From Arthrobacter sp. ok362 (GTDB lineage: Bacteria; Actinomycetota; Actinomycetes; Actinomycetales; Micrococcaceae), in NCBI RefSeq assembly GCF_900102785.1, contig NZ_FNGC01000005.1:1-64000 (forward strand): a DNA stretch of 64,000 nt, given 5' to 3'. The position numbers were made by a program, and so were the translations under genes. The notes under the pieces were generated by a model, which was not told where the DNA came from, did not search any database, and worked only from the letters and a program-made list of their open reading frames with translations. Positions within the stretch are counted from its first letter, which is position 1; each line of letters starts with the position of its first letter. Positions 49,813-58,740 of the stretch are shown here, piece by piece.

Positions 49813-51255
49813 ATGCCTGAAACTGCCGCCACAGCTGATACCCGCACGCCGTCCGGACGCCTGGCCCTCGCCGCGTCCGACCACCAGATCGCGCTCGGTC
49901 CGCTGGATGGCCGCTACCAGTCCGCCGTCGCGCCGCTGGTGGACTACCTTTCCGAAGCGGCCCTAAACCGCGACCGCGTGGCGGTGGAGGTTGAGTGGCT
50001 GATCCACCTCACCGGCAACAGCGTCCTGCCCGGGGCCGGCCCGCTCACTGCGGAACAGCAGCAGCAACTGCGCGCGATTGTCACGGAGTTCGACGCCGGT
50101 TCCGTCACCGAACTGGCCGAGATCGAGGCGGTGACCGTGCACGACGTCAAGGCTGTCGAGTATTACATCGGCCGCCGCCTGCCCGGCATCGGGATCGACA
50201 ACCTGACCGCCATGGTGCACTTCGGCTGCACGTCCGAAGACATCAACAACCTCTCCTACGCCCTGGGCGTCAAGGGGGCCGTGGAGGACGTGTGGCTGCC
50301 CGCGGCCCGCGCCCTCGTTGCCCAGATCAGCGCCATGGCCGAGGACAACCGCGCGGTGCCGATGCTCTCCCGCACCCACGGCCAGCCGGCCACGCCCACC
50401 ACGCTGGGCAAGGAACTGGCCGTCATTGCGCACCGGCTCAACCGGCAGCTGGACCGGATTGCCCGGACCGAATACCTCGGCAAGATCAACGGCGCCACCG
50501 GCACCTACGCCGCCCACGTTGCCTCCGTCCCGGGCGCCGACTGGGAGCACGTCTCCAAGGGCTTCGTCGAAGGCCTCGGCCTGACCTGGAACCCGCTCAC
50601 CACCCAAATCGAAAGCCACGACTGGCAAGCCGAACTGTATGCCGACGTCGCGCGTTTCAACCGCATCCTGCACAACGTCTGCACCGACATCTGGAGCTAC
50701 ATCTCGATCGGCTACTTCGTCCAGATCCCGGTGGCAGGCGCCACCGGCTCCTCGACCATGCCGCACAAGGTGAACCCGATCCGTTTCGAGAACGCCGAGG
50801 CCAACCTCGAGATCTCCTCCGGCCTGCTGGACGTGCTGGGCTCCACCCTGGTCACCTCCCGCTGGCAGCGCGACCTCACCGACTCCTCCTCGCAGCGCAA
50901 CATCGGCGTGGCGTTCGGCCACTCGCTGCTCGCCATCTCGAACGTCGCCAAGGGCCTGGACCGGCTCAAGGTTGCCGAGGACGTGCTGGCCGCTGACCTG
51001 GACACAAACTGGGAAGTCCTCGGCGAGGCCATCCAGATGGTCATGCGCGCCGAGGCCATCGCCGGCGTCGAAGGCATGGAGAACCCGTACGAGCGGCTCA
51101 AGGACCTGACCCGCGGACAGCGCGTGGACGCCGCCCGGATGCAGGAATTCGTGCAGGGCCTCGGCCTCTCCCCCGACGCCGAAGCCCGGCTGCTGGCCCT
51201 GACCCCGGGCAAGTACACGGGCATCGCGGACCAGCTGGTGGACCACCTCAAATGA
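49813..51255 (+). CDS. purB: Adenylosuccinate lyase
   Basis: The 480-residue enzyme acts twice in purine synthesis: it splits SAICAR to AICAR plus fumarate, and adenylosuccinate to AMP plus fumarate. It has ALGPLDGRYQSAVAPLVDYLSE, VHFGCTSEDINNL, MLSRTHGQPATPTTLGKE (catalytic His) and the superfamily signature GSSTMPHKVNPIRFENAE. The form (about 450-480 residues with PLDGRY start) is the E. coli-like subclass. The ATG has no clear ribosome site and AAGAAT lies 6 nt upstream, so a leaderless mRNA is possible. It overlaps the following phosphatase gene by 4 bp. Confidence 0.95.
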   Translation: MPETAATADTRTPSGRLALAASDHQIALGPLDGRYQSAVAPLVDYLSEAALNRDRVAVEVEWLIHLTGNSVLPGAGPLTAEQQQQLRAIVTEFDAGSVTELAEIEAVTVHDVKAVEYYIGRRLPGIGIDNLTAMVHFGCTSEDINNLSYALGVKGAVEDVWLPAARALVAQISAMAEDNRAVPMLSRTHGQPATPTTLGKELAVIAHRLNRQLDRIARTEYLGKINGATGTYAAHVASVPGADWEHVSKGFVEGLGLTWNPLTTQIESHDWQAELYADVARFNRILHNVCTDIWSYISIGYFVQIPVAGATGSSTMPHKVNPIRFENAEANLEISSGLLDVLGSTLVTSRWQRDLTDSSSQRNIGVAFGHSLLAISNVAKGLDRLKVAEDVLAADLDTNWEVLGEAIQMVMRAEAIAGVEGMENPYERLKDLTRGQRVDAARMQEFVQGLGLSPDAEARLLALTPGKYTGIADQLVDHLK

Positions 51256-51923
51256 GGCTCCTGCTCATCCGGCACGGCCAGACGCCCGGGAACGTCCTCG
51301 GCCAGCTGGACACCGCCCACCCTGGGCCCGGGCTGACCGAGCTCGGGGAGCGGCAGGCTGAGGCCTTGTCCCGCGCCCTGGCGAACGAGCGGATCCATGC
51401 CCTCTACGCTTCCACCCTGATCCGGACGCAGATCACGGCCGGACCCCTCGCCCGGGTGCATGGGCTGGAAACCGAGGTGCTGCAGGGCATTCACGAGATC
51501 GAAGCCGGGGCACTGGAGAAGCTGACGGACCACGAATCGCACAAGCGGTATATGGGCACCATTTTTTCCTGGGCGGACGGCGACCTGGACCGCCGGATGC
51601 CCGCCGGTCCCAGCGGCCGGGATTTCTTCGAGCGCTACGACGCCGCGATGGCCAATGTAGCGGCACGGGTCAACGGAGCGGGAAGCACAGGGTCCGTAGC
51701 CGTGGTCAGCCACGGCGCAGCCATCCGGGTATGGGCCGGCCTGCGGGCGGGCAACATCGGACCGGACTTTGCCATCAGGCACGTGCTGGACAATACCGGA
51801 ATCGTTGCGCTGGAGGGCGATCCTGACAGCGGCTGGGAGCTCATCCACTGGGACGACAGCCCAGTGGGCGGCCTGGCGCTGGCGGACCCGACGGCGGAGG
51901 ATCCCACCGGCCGTCCGGCGTAG
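51252..51923 (+). CDS. Histidine phosphatase family protein
   Basis: The 223-residue protein has the phosphoglycerate-mutase/acid-phosphatase signature LLIRHGQTPGN at its start (phospho-acceptor His) and a second catalytic His in VVSHGAAIRVWAG. The ATGA overlap with purB suggests coupled translation. Members remove phosphate from sugar phosphates, nucleotides or proteins; the operon with purB hints at a nucleotide-related substrate, but this is only inference. Confidence 0.87.
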   Translation: MRLLLIRHGQTPGNVLGQLDTAHPGPGLTELGERQAEALSRALANERIHALYASTLIRTQITAGPLARVHGLETEVLQGIHEIEAGALEKLTDHESHKRYMGTIFSWADGDLDRRMPAGPSGRDFFERYDAAMANVAARVNGAGSTGSVAVVSHGAAIRVWAGLRAGNIGPDFAIRHVLDNTGIVALEGDPDSGWELIHWDDSPVGGLALADPTAEDPTGRPA

Positions 51924-52065
51924 TAGGCGGTCCGACCCCGGCGCGGCGTACCCTGATTGCCGGGACTGGACTGCCCACCGGAACGCGGCGATGATGAAAA
52001 CAGGCGTGGGTGCAGGATGGTCGGCCGCGACATGCGGTTGATCCGCGCAATGGAGGCGCAGGGTC

Positions 52066-55000
52066 ATGTCAGGCAAATCGGTACACCCGGGGCATGCGCC
52101 CGGCGGCGTCTTCCCCGGCATCGATGAACAGTTCCTCGCGGCGTACTACGAGCACACTGCGCCCGAGGACCTGCAAGGCTACAGTCCCGAAAATTTGGAG
52201 CAGAGGGCCAGGCGACATGCTGCGCTGGCGGACAGCCGCCGGGCAGGCTACGCGGCCGTCGACGTCCTGAACGAAAGGGATGCCAGCGTCCTCCTGGTGG
52301 TTGCCGACGCCATTCCGCACCTGCTCCATTCGCTCACTGCGGAGCTGGCCCGCCAAAACGAGTCAATCCGATTACTGGTGCATCCCAATTTTCTGGTCCG
52401 GCGGGATCCGTCGACGGACCGGTTGCTGGAAGTACGGCATGGGTTATCGCAGTCCGGGCCGGCGGGCCGAATCGCCGGCATCCCGGGCGCCGCGGCGACC
52501 GGCACCGCCCAGGACCCGCCGGGCTGGAGATCCGAAACCTGGGTGGCGGCGGAGATAGGCCGACTGCCGGGGTCGCATGCCATCGCGGAGCTCACCGACA
52601 GCGTGCGGCGTGTCCTGGCGGACGTCCAGTTGGTCGCTGATGACAGCTCCGCCATCCACGCCAGCCTCGCCCGCGCCATCAACTCCCTGGACCGGCTGCC
52701 CGCCGGCATGGTTCCAACTCCGGAGCAGCTCGGTGAGCTCTTGGGCTGGCTGGACCGCGGCAATTTCATGTTCCTGGGATACAGCGAATATGAATACTCG
52801 ACGGAGGGCCCGGATGTTGTGTCGTTGCGGCCCGGCGCGGGGCTGGGCCTACTCAGGGACGGGCGGCCGGAGGCCCGCCAGCCCGTCACGGGGCTGCCCC
52901 ATCCGCAGGTCCTCACCATCTCCATTTCGGATCTGAGATCGTCCGTCCCCCGCCCGGCTTACCTGGATGAAATCCTCATCGGGACCTTTGGCAGCGCCGG
53001 GACGGCCACGGGAGAAGTCAGGTTTGTTGGCCTCTTCACCCCGGGCGCCACGGGCCGGTCCGTGCGGCGCATCCCGGTCATCCGGGACAAGGTACGCGCC
53101 GTCCAGGAGCGCTTCGGCTTCACCGGGGCCTCCCACCCTGGCAAGCAGCTTCTGACCGTCCTCGAGTCCTTCCCCTTGGACGAGCTGTTCCACCGGGACC
53201 TCGATGAACTTTCCGGGCTTGCCCGTGAGATCCTGCTCCTGCAGGCCCACCATCAGACACGGGTATTCCTGCACGCTGACAGTTACGGGCGCTTCATGAC
53301 CGCCTTGGTGTTCCTCCCCCGGCACAGGTACAGCACGGCCATCCGTCTTCGGATTGAACACGAGCTTAAACAGGCTTTCAGGTCCTCCTCGCTCGAGTTC
53401 GAAGTCAGGCTTAGTGAATCCCCGATGGCCCGCGTGTTCTTCCGGATATTGCTGCCAGCCGGCGGGATGCCCGACGTCGATCCCGCTGCAGTGGAGCGGA
53501 GCATTATCAGCGCGACGCGAACCTGGGCCGAGGGCCTGGACGAAGCGCTCCGTGACGGGTTGCCGTCCGCGGAGGCCACCCGGTTGTCGGCCCTGTGGTC
53601 GGCCGCCTTCCCGGCCAGCTACCGGGCTGATTTCGAAGTCGAGGACGCGGTTGAGGACATCAGACGGTTTGAGGAGTTCGATCTCGACGGCATGGGCGGG
53701 CGGCCGCTGAACGATCCGCAGCTTTCCGTATATGTCCGCGCCGATGCCTCCCCGACGCTGGCCGAAGACGCACGGATCCGGCTTTACCTAACCAAGGCCC
53801 ATAGCCTGACGCGGATCCTGCCGTTTTTCCACAACCTCGGGTTGGAGGTGCTGAATCAACGGCCCTTCGATGTGATGCGCGGGAGCGACGGGCCTCTGTT
53901 CCTTTATGACCTTGGTGTCCGGTACCCAGCCGGCGTGGATCCGGGCCGGACCAGCGGGCTGCTGGGGGATGCCTTCGGAGCAGCAATGCGTGGGGACTCG
54001 GAATCGGACCGCTTTGACGGCCTCGTACTCCGGGAGGGCATCGAATGGCGCCAGGCGGCCATCCTGCGCAGCTATGCCAAGTACCTGCAGCAATTGGGCA
54101 CAACGACCTCCTACGGCTTTATGGCCGACACCCTGCTGGTCAATGTCAGGGCAACCCACGCGCTCCTGGCACTGTTCCGGGCCAAGTTCGATCCCGAGTT
54201 GGAGGCGCCAAGCCGGTTCGGGGACACCGAGGCGGCCCGAAGGGATCTGCTGGACGCGATCGACGACATTCCCGTCCTCGACGCCGACCGACTGCTGCGC
54301 ACCTTCATGAACCTGGTGGAATCCACGCTCCGCACAAACTACTTCCAGGGGAGGCCCCACCTGAGCTTCAAGCTGAAGCCTTCCGCCATCTCGGGTGCGC
54401 CGTTTCCCCGTCCAAAATACGAAATCTGGGTGTACTCGCCCCGCGTGGAAGGCGTCCACCTGCGCTTCGGGGCACTGGCCAGGGGCGGGCTGCGCTGGTC
54501 CGACAGAAGCGAGGATTTCCGTACCGAGGTCCTTGGCCTGGTCAAGGCGCAGAACGTGAAGAACTCGGTGATCGTGCCCACCGGCGCCAAGGGCGGTTTT
54601 TATCCCAAGCAGTTGCCGGACCCCTCCTTGTACCGCGACGCCTGGCTGACGGAGGGCCTGGAGTGCTACCGGATCTTCGTCCGCGGGCTGCTGGACGTAA
54701 CCGACAACCTGGTCACCACCGCGCACGGCGAAACAGTGGTGCCTCCGGCGCGCGTGGTGCGGCACGACGACGACGACTATTACCTCGTGGTGGCGGCGGA
54801 CAAGGGAACGGCGTCATTTTCCGACGCCGCGAATGCGGTGGCCGAGGAGTACGACTTCTGGCTGGGCGATGCCTTCGCGTCCGGCGGGACCGTGGGCTAT
54901 GACCATAAGCAGATGGGCATCACGGCCCGCGGGGCCTGGGAATCGGTGAAACACCATTTCCGCGAACTCGGCATGGACTGCCAGGAAGAGGACTTCACCG

Positions 55001-56919
55001 TTACCGGCATCGGCGATATGGGCGGCGACGTCTTTGGGAACGGGATGCTCCTCTCCCGTCACATCCGACTGGTGGCGGCTTTCGATCACCGGCACATCTT
55101 CCTCGACCCGGCGCCGGATGCGGGGGCTTCGTTCGAGGAACGGCGGCGGCTCTTTGCCCTCCCCCGCTCATCCTGGGCGGAATACGATCCAGCGCTGATC
55201 AGCGAGGGCGGTGGTGTCCACTCCCGCCGGGCCAAGTCCATCAGCATTACTGAACAGGTCAGGAGCTCTCTCGGCCTGGACCCGGGTACCGTGTCGCTGC
55301 CACCCCACGCACTGCTTCAGGCCATCCTCCGGGCGCCCGTGGACCTTCTGTACAACGGCGGCATCGGAACTTACGTCAAGGCCTCGTCGGAGGGCAACGC
55401 GGACGTTAGCGACAAGGCGAACGACCCCGTCCGGGTCAACGGCAATGAGGTGCGGGCGAAGATCGTCGCCGAGGGCGGGAACCTGGGAATCACGCAGCTC
55501 GGCCGGATTGAGGCCGCCCTGTCCGGCGTCCTGCTGAATACCGATGCAATCGACAACTCAGCGGGCGTGGACTGCTCGGATCATGAGGTGAACATCAAGA
55601 TCTTCGTGGACCGGATGATCGCGGCGGGAAAGATGGCGTCGCCGGAACGCACCGGCTTCCTGCATTCCATCACGGACGAGGTGGCCCGTCTTGTCCTAGC
55701 CAACAACGCGGACCAGAATGTCCTGCTCTTCAACGACCGGCAACTGGTGCGGGAGTGGAGCCCGGGCTTCGAACGGACCATGGATTGGCTCGAGAACGCC
55801 ACCGACCTTGACCGCAGGCTGGAGGGCCTGCCAAGCAACGAACAACTCCGGGAACGGCTGCGGTCAGGTGAGGGCCTGACCGCGCCGGAACTGTCGGTGC
55901 TGGCCGCCTACGCCAAGATCGAACTGGCAGGGGAGCTCAACTCCAGCGACCTTGCCGACGACCCGTGGTTCCGGCGCGTCCTCCGCGGCTATTTCCCGCG
56001 CCAGCTGTCCGAACGCTTTGAAGCAGAGTTGGAGGCCCATCCGCTGCGCCGCCAGATCGTTTGCACAGTCGTGGCCAACGACATGGTCAACCTTGGCGGA
56101 ATCACGTTCGCTTTCCGCGCCATCGAGGAAACCACTGCGACGGCCGCCGGTGTAGCCAGGGCCTTTGTGGTGGCGCGGGAAGCCTACGACCTGCCGTGGA
56201 TCGTCAACCGGCTGGCCGCACTGCCCGCCGGATATCCCAACGAACACGTCGCCGAAGCGACCCTGCACATGCGCAGGGTCCTCGACCGGGCAACGCGGTG
56301 GTACGTGACTCACGACCATCGCGACCAGCCGGTGGACACGGCCTTGGGCAGGATCCAGCCCACAATGGAACTGCTGCGGACCCGCACAGTGGACTACCTC
56401 CGCGGCTCGGACCTGGACCGCGTGCAAGAGACGCTCGGGCACTGGGACGCCGTCGGGATGCCCCGTGAGCTGGGCCTGCGCGCCTCGGACCTGTTGGAGA
56501 GTTTCGGGCTGCTGGACATCTCCGTAATCTCCGAACAGGTGCGCGAACCGATCGCGACCATCGCCGACGTGTACTACGCGGTGTTCCAGCGAATCGGCGC
56601 CGCGAACCTGCTGCTCAGCATCACCGACCTGCCGCGGCAGAGCCGCTGGGACGCCCTCGCGCGGGCCGCCCTGCGCGATGATGTGTATTCCGCCGTGGCG
56701 GACATGACTGTCTCGGTGATGGAGACCACCCAGGGCCATAGTGCCGCAGACGCCGGCACGTCCGATGCCGTGGAGCGCATCGTGGTGTGGGAACGCGGCC
56801 ACCAGGAGCAGCTGGTACGTATCAAGGACACCTTCGCGGAAGTCACCAAACCGGGCCAGGTGGATATCGCCTCGATCTCTGTGGCGTTGAAGCTCCTGAG
56901 GACAATGGTGCGCCGATAG
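52066..56919 (+). CDS. NAD-dependent glutamate dehydrogenase, large (L_180) type
   Basis: The very long cytosolic enzyme (1617 residues) converts glutamate to 2-oxoglutarate and ammonia with NAD, a catabolic role. Long N-terminal ACT-like regulatory regions (residues ~30-700) precede the catalytic core, which contains VKAQNVKNSVIVPTGAKGGF (about 825-845, catalytic lysine region) and TGIGDMGGDVFGNGM (about 981-995, NAD-binding part), followed by NGGIGTYVK and AEGGNLGITQLGR. A long C-terminal helical domain follows. Length and motif order match the Streptomyces clavuligerus-type enzyme (about 1650 residues). It appears monocistronic. The ATG is preceded by TGGAGGCGCAGGG. Confidence 0.94.
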   Translation: MSGKSVHPGHAPGGVFPGIDEQFLAAYYEHTAPEDLQGYSPENLEQRARRHAALADSRRAGYAAVDVLNERDASVLLVVADAIPHLLHSLTAELARQNESIRLLVHPNFLVRRDPSTDRLLEVRHGLSQSGPAGRIAGIPGAAATGTAQDPPGWRSETWVAAEIGRLPGSHAIAELTDSVRRVLADVQLVADDSSAIHASLARAINSLDRLPAGMVPTPEQLGELLGWLDRGNFMFLGYSEYEYSTEGPDVVSLRPGAGLGLLRDGRPEARQPVTGLPHPQVLTISISDLRSSVPRPAYLDEILIGTFGSAGTATGEVRFVGLFTPGATGRSVRRIPVIRDKVRAVQERFGFTGASHPGKQLLTVLESFPLDELFHRDLDELSGLAREILLLQAHHQTRVFLHADSYGRFMTALVFLPRHRYSTAIRLRIEHELKQAFRSSSLEFEVRLSESPMARVFFRILLPAGGMPDVDPAAVERSIISATRTWAEGLDEALRDGLPSAEATRLSALWSAAFPASYRADFEVEDAVEDIRRFEEFDLDGMGGRPLNDPQLSVYVRADASPTLAEDARIRLYLTKAHSLTRILPFFHNLGLEVLNQRPFDVMRGSDGPLFLYDLGVRYPAGVDPGRTSGLLGDAFGAAMRGDSESDRFDGLVLREGIEWRQAAILRSYAKYLQQLGTTTSYGFMADTLLVNVRATHALLALFRAKFDPELEAPSRFGDTEAARRDLLDAIDDIPVLDADRLLRTFMNLVESTLRTNYFQGRPHLSFKLKPSAISGAPFPRPKYEIWVYSPRVEGVHLRFGALARGGLRWSDRSEDFRTEVLGLVKAQNVKNSVIVPTGAKGGFYPKQLPDPSLYRDAWLTEGLECYRIFVRGLLDVTDNLVTTAHGETVVPPARVVRHDDDDYYLVVAADKGTASFSDAANAVAEEYDFWLGDAFASGGTVGYDHKQMGITARGAWESVKHHFRELGMDCQEEDFTVTGIGDMGGDVFGNGMLLSRHIRLVAAFDHRHIFLDPAPDAGASFEERRRLFALPRSSWAEYDPALISEGGGVHSRRAKSISITEQVRSSLGLDPGTVSLPPHALLQAILRAPVDLLYNGGIGTYVKASSEGNADVSDKANDPVRVNGNEVRAKIVAEGGNLGITQLGRIEAALSGVLLNTDAIDNSAGVDCSDHEVNIKIFVDRMIAAGKMASPERTGFLHSITDEVARLVLANNADQNVLLFNDRQLVREWSPGFERTMDWLENATDLDRRLEGLPSNEQLRERLRSGEGLTAPELSVLAAYAKIELAGELNSSDLADDPWFRRVLRGYFPRQLSERFEAELEAHPLRRQIVCTVVANDMVNLGGITFAFRAIEETTATAAGVARAFVVAREAYDLPWIVNRLAALPAGYPNEHVAEATLHMRRVLDRATRWYVTHDHRDQPVDTALGRIQPTMELLRTRTVDYLRGSDLDRVQETLGHWDAVGMPRELGLRASDLLESFGLLDISVISEQVREPIATIADVYYAVFQRIGAANLLLSITDLPRQSRWDALARAALRDDVYSAVADMTVSVMETTQGHSAADAGTSDAVERIVVWERGHQEQLVRIKDTFAEVTKPGQVDIASISVALKLLRTMVRR

Positions 56920-56975
56920 ACTGTGGCCTTCGCCAGGTCCACCCGGAAGTCGAGTTGGAAGCCGCAACTGCACTG

Positions 56976-56994
56976 CCATCCATCCATCCATCCA
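56976..56994. repeat. CCAT microsatellite
   Basis: CCAT is repeated 4.75 times in the spacer between the glutamate dehydrogenase and GNAT genes. It has no evident function. Confidence 0.7.
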
Positions 56995-57086
56995 CAGTTC
57001 TCCCGACGCTTACCGGCATGAAACACACCCGAAACGGCTGGTGCCTAGCCTTAGGTTGCATAGCACTTCGGCGAATCGAGGCAGTG

Positions 57087-57590
57087 ATGCAGACCAACCC
57101 GCGGCTCAACATCCGTCAGGTCACTTGGGCGAACCCCGTCGGCGCGGACCTGAGGGCCGCCCAACAGGCAGAACTCGAGGCGCGCTTCGGCCGGCCCGAC
57201 CACGAACCCGGGCCGCCGCCGTCGGAAGCGGACACGGCAGTGTTCCTGGTGGCGCACGACAAGGCCTCGGGCCAGCCGGTCGGCTGCGGCGGCCTTCGCA
57301 TGCTGGACGCCCTGACCGCCGAAATCAAGCGCCTCTATGTGCTGCCCTACACCCGCGGCTCCGGGGTAGCGAGCTCCATCCTCGCGGCGCTGGAAGCCCA
57401 CGCCCACGCATTGGGGGTCACCACCCTGACGGCGGAGGCCGGCTCGGTGCAGACCGACGGCCGGCAGTTCTACGAGAATTCGGGTTTTGTGCCCGTGCCG
57501 AACTTCGGGCCGTATGTCGGCGTGGTGCACTCGTACTGCTACGCGAAGCCGATCGATTCGCACAGCGCCGCGCACACCGCGATGGCCTGA
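57087..57590 (+). CDS. GNAT-family N-acetyltransferase
   Basis: ATG 57087, with GAGGCAG before it, gives 167 residues. Motif A is LYVLPYTRGSGVASSILAALEAHA, preceded by GCGGLRMLDALTAEIKRL, and the end is FYENSGFVPVPNFGPY, the usual GNAT C-terminal strand-helix. It probably acetylates a small molecule or a protein amine using acetyl-CoA. The acceptor is unknown and no neighbour helps. Confidence 0.87.
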   Translation: MQTNPRLNIRQVTWANPVGADLRAAQQAELEARFGRPDHEPGPPPSEADTAVFLVAHDKASGQPVGCGGLRMLDALTAEIKRLYVLPYTRGSGVASSILAALEAHAHALGVTTLTAEAGSVQTDGRQFYENSGFVPVPNFGPYVGVVHSYCYAKPIDSHSAAHTAMA

Positions 57591-57652
57591 GGGCGGGCGG
57601 CAACGCAGACCGGCGCCGGCGGCGGAAGTGGAACTGCCAGCACCGCCGGTGC

Positions 57653-57677
57653 CCGTGCCGTGCCGTGCCGTGCCGTG
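57653..57677. repeat. Pentanucleotide (CCGTG)5 microsatellite
   Basis: Five exact CCGTG units lie in the spacer before the thioesterase gene, about 44 bp from its -10 box. The period is not a multiple of three and it is intergenic, so it could at most affect promoter spacing. Confidence 0.9.
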
Positions 57678-57720
57678 CCACAACGCTGCGTCACACAGCG
57701 CCGCCCGTCACGTAGTCGGC

Positions 57721-57726
57721 TAACCT
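57721..57726 (+). promoter_or_regulatory. -10 box (TAACCT) of leaderless thioesterase gene
   Basis: Six bases separate TAACCT from the ATG at 57733. Confidence 0.5.
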
Positions 57727-57732
57727 CGCACT

Positions 57733-58167
57733 ATGGAATCGGCCGACATCACCTTCCGCACCCGCAAATGGGTGCGCCCCGAGGACCTCAACGCCAACGG
57801 CACCTTGTTCGGCGGGAGCCTGCTGAAGTGGATCGACGAGGAGGCGGCCATTTACGCCATCCTGCAGTTGGGCAATGGCCGGGCGGTCACCAAGTACATC
57901 TCCGAAATCAACTTCGTCAGCTCAGCCGTCCAGGGCGACCTGATCGAAATGGGCCTGACCGCGACCCGCTTCGGCCGGACGTCGCTGACCATGCGCGCCG
58001 AAGTCCGGAACATGATCACGCGCCGAAGCATCCTCACCATTGATGAGATTGTCTTCGTGAACCTGAGCCCGTCCGGGAAGCCCGAACCGCACGGCTACAC
58101 CGAAATCACCTATGACCGGGACCGGATTCCGACTCATCACCTGACCGAGACCCTGGAGCAGGACTAG
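57733..58167 (+). CDS. Hotdog-fold acyl-CoA thioesterase
   Basis: The 144-residue protein contains the hotdog signature VRPEDLNANGTLFGGSLLKWIDEEAAIYA, where the Asn/Asp-x-x-G-T-x-F-G-G pattern and WxDE mark the YciA/BACH acyl-CoA thioesterase group. Thereafter it has the central strands VTKYISEINFVSSAVQGDLIEMGL. It hydrolyses acyl-CoA to free acid and CoA. The gene seems leaderless (TAACCT, 6 nt). It converges with a SnoaL-like gene 54 bp away. Confidence 0.88.
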   Translation: MESADITFRTRKWVRPEDLNANGTLFGGSLLKWIDEEAAIYAILQLGNGRAVTKYISEINFVSSAVQGDLIEMGLTATRFGRTSLTMRAEVRNMITRRSILTIDEIVFVNLSPSGKPEPHGYTEITYDRDRIPTHHLTETLEQD

Positions 58168-58221
58168 GCCGCGCCTGTCACGTCGGCGCCTGGCACGCCG
58201 CCGTCGGACGGTGCCGTTCGG

Positions 58222-58614
58222 TCAGGTCCAGAAATCGTCTGCCTTGGCCGTGTCCTCGAAGTACTCCCGCCCTTCGGCGATCTTTCCGTCGCGGACCACA
58301 AACGTGATGACGGTAGCCAGGTCAATTGTCTTGCCGTTGCCTTGGGCCTGGGTCTGCTGGATCCCCACGGTGTACTTTTCACCGCCGACGACGTCTTGGA
58401 GGTTCGCTTGGAAGGAACCCTGGGAACGGGCGCCGAGCTCGCCGAAATAGCTCATGATTGCGTCCCGGCCCTGCTTGGTCCCGGACAGCACGCCGCTTCC
58501 GGCTGCGTACCAGACTGCGTCCTCCGCGAACAGGTCGCTGAGCGTCGCCATATCCCCTGAGTTGAAGGCCGCGTACCCCTGCCGGACCAGTTCAACATTC
58601 TCTGCGGTTCCCAT
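58222..58614 (-). CDS. SnoaL-like/ketosteroid isomerase-related protein
   Basis: The 130-residue NTF2-fold protein starts NVELVRQGYAAFNSGDMATLSDLFAEDAVWYAAGSG and has GRDAIMSYFGEL, then beta-strands ending KIAEGREYFEDTAKADDFW. This pattern (QGYxAFNxGDMxxLxxLFAEDAVW) is common in stand-alone SnoaL-like proteins of actinobacteria with no fixed function. It is unrelated in context to the pobA gene that follows on the same strand, the gap on the other side being 126 bp. Confidence 0.82.
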   Translation of the reverse strand: MGTAENVELVRQGYAAFNSGDMATLSDLFAEDAVWYAAGSGVLSGTKQGRDAIMSYFGELGARSQGSFQANLQDVVGGEKYTVGIQQTQAQGNGKTIDLATVITFVVRDGKIAEGREYFEDTAKADDFWT

Positions 58615-58740
58615 GATCAGTCACGCCTCCGTCATCCTTGTCGGATCATGCTGGGACGGTTCAAGGGTAGTCCTGGCCCCGGTGCCTGTCGATGGAAATA
58701 TCCACTGCCGCCGGTGCCCGGCCGGCCCCCGCGGGTGTGC

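Noticed and set aside
57653..57677. Phase-variation switch from the CCGTG repeat
   Set aside because: The tract is intergenic, upstream of the -10 box by about 44 bp and short; an effect on expression is possible but there is no frame to switch.
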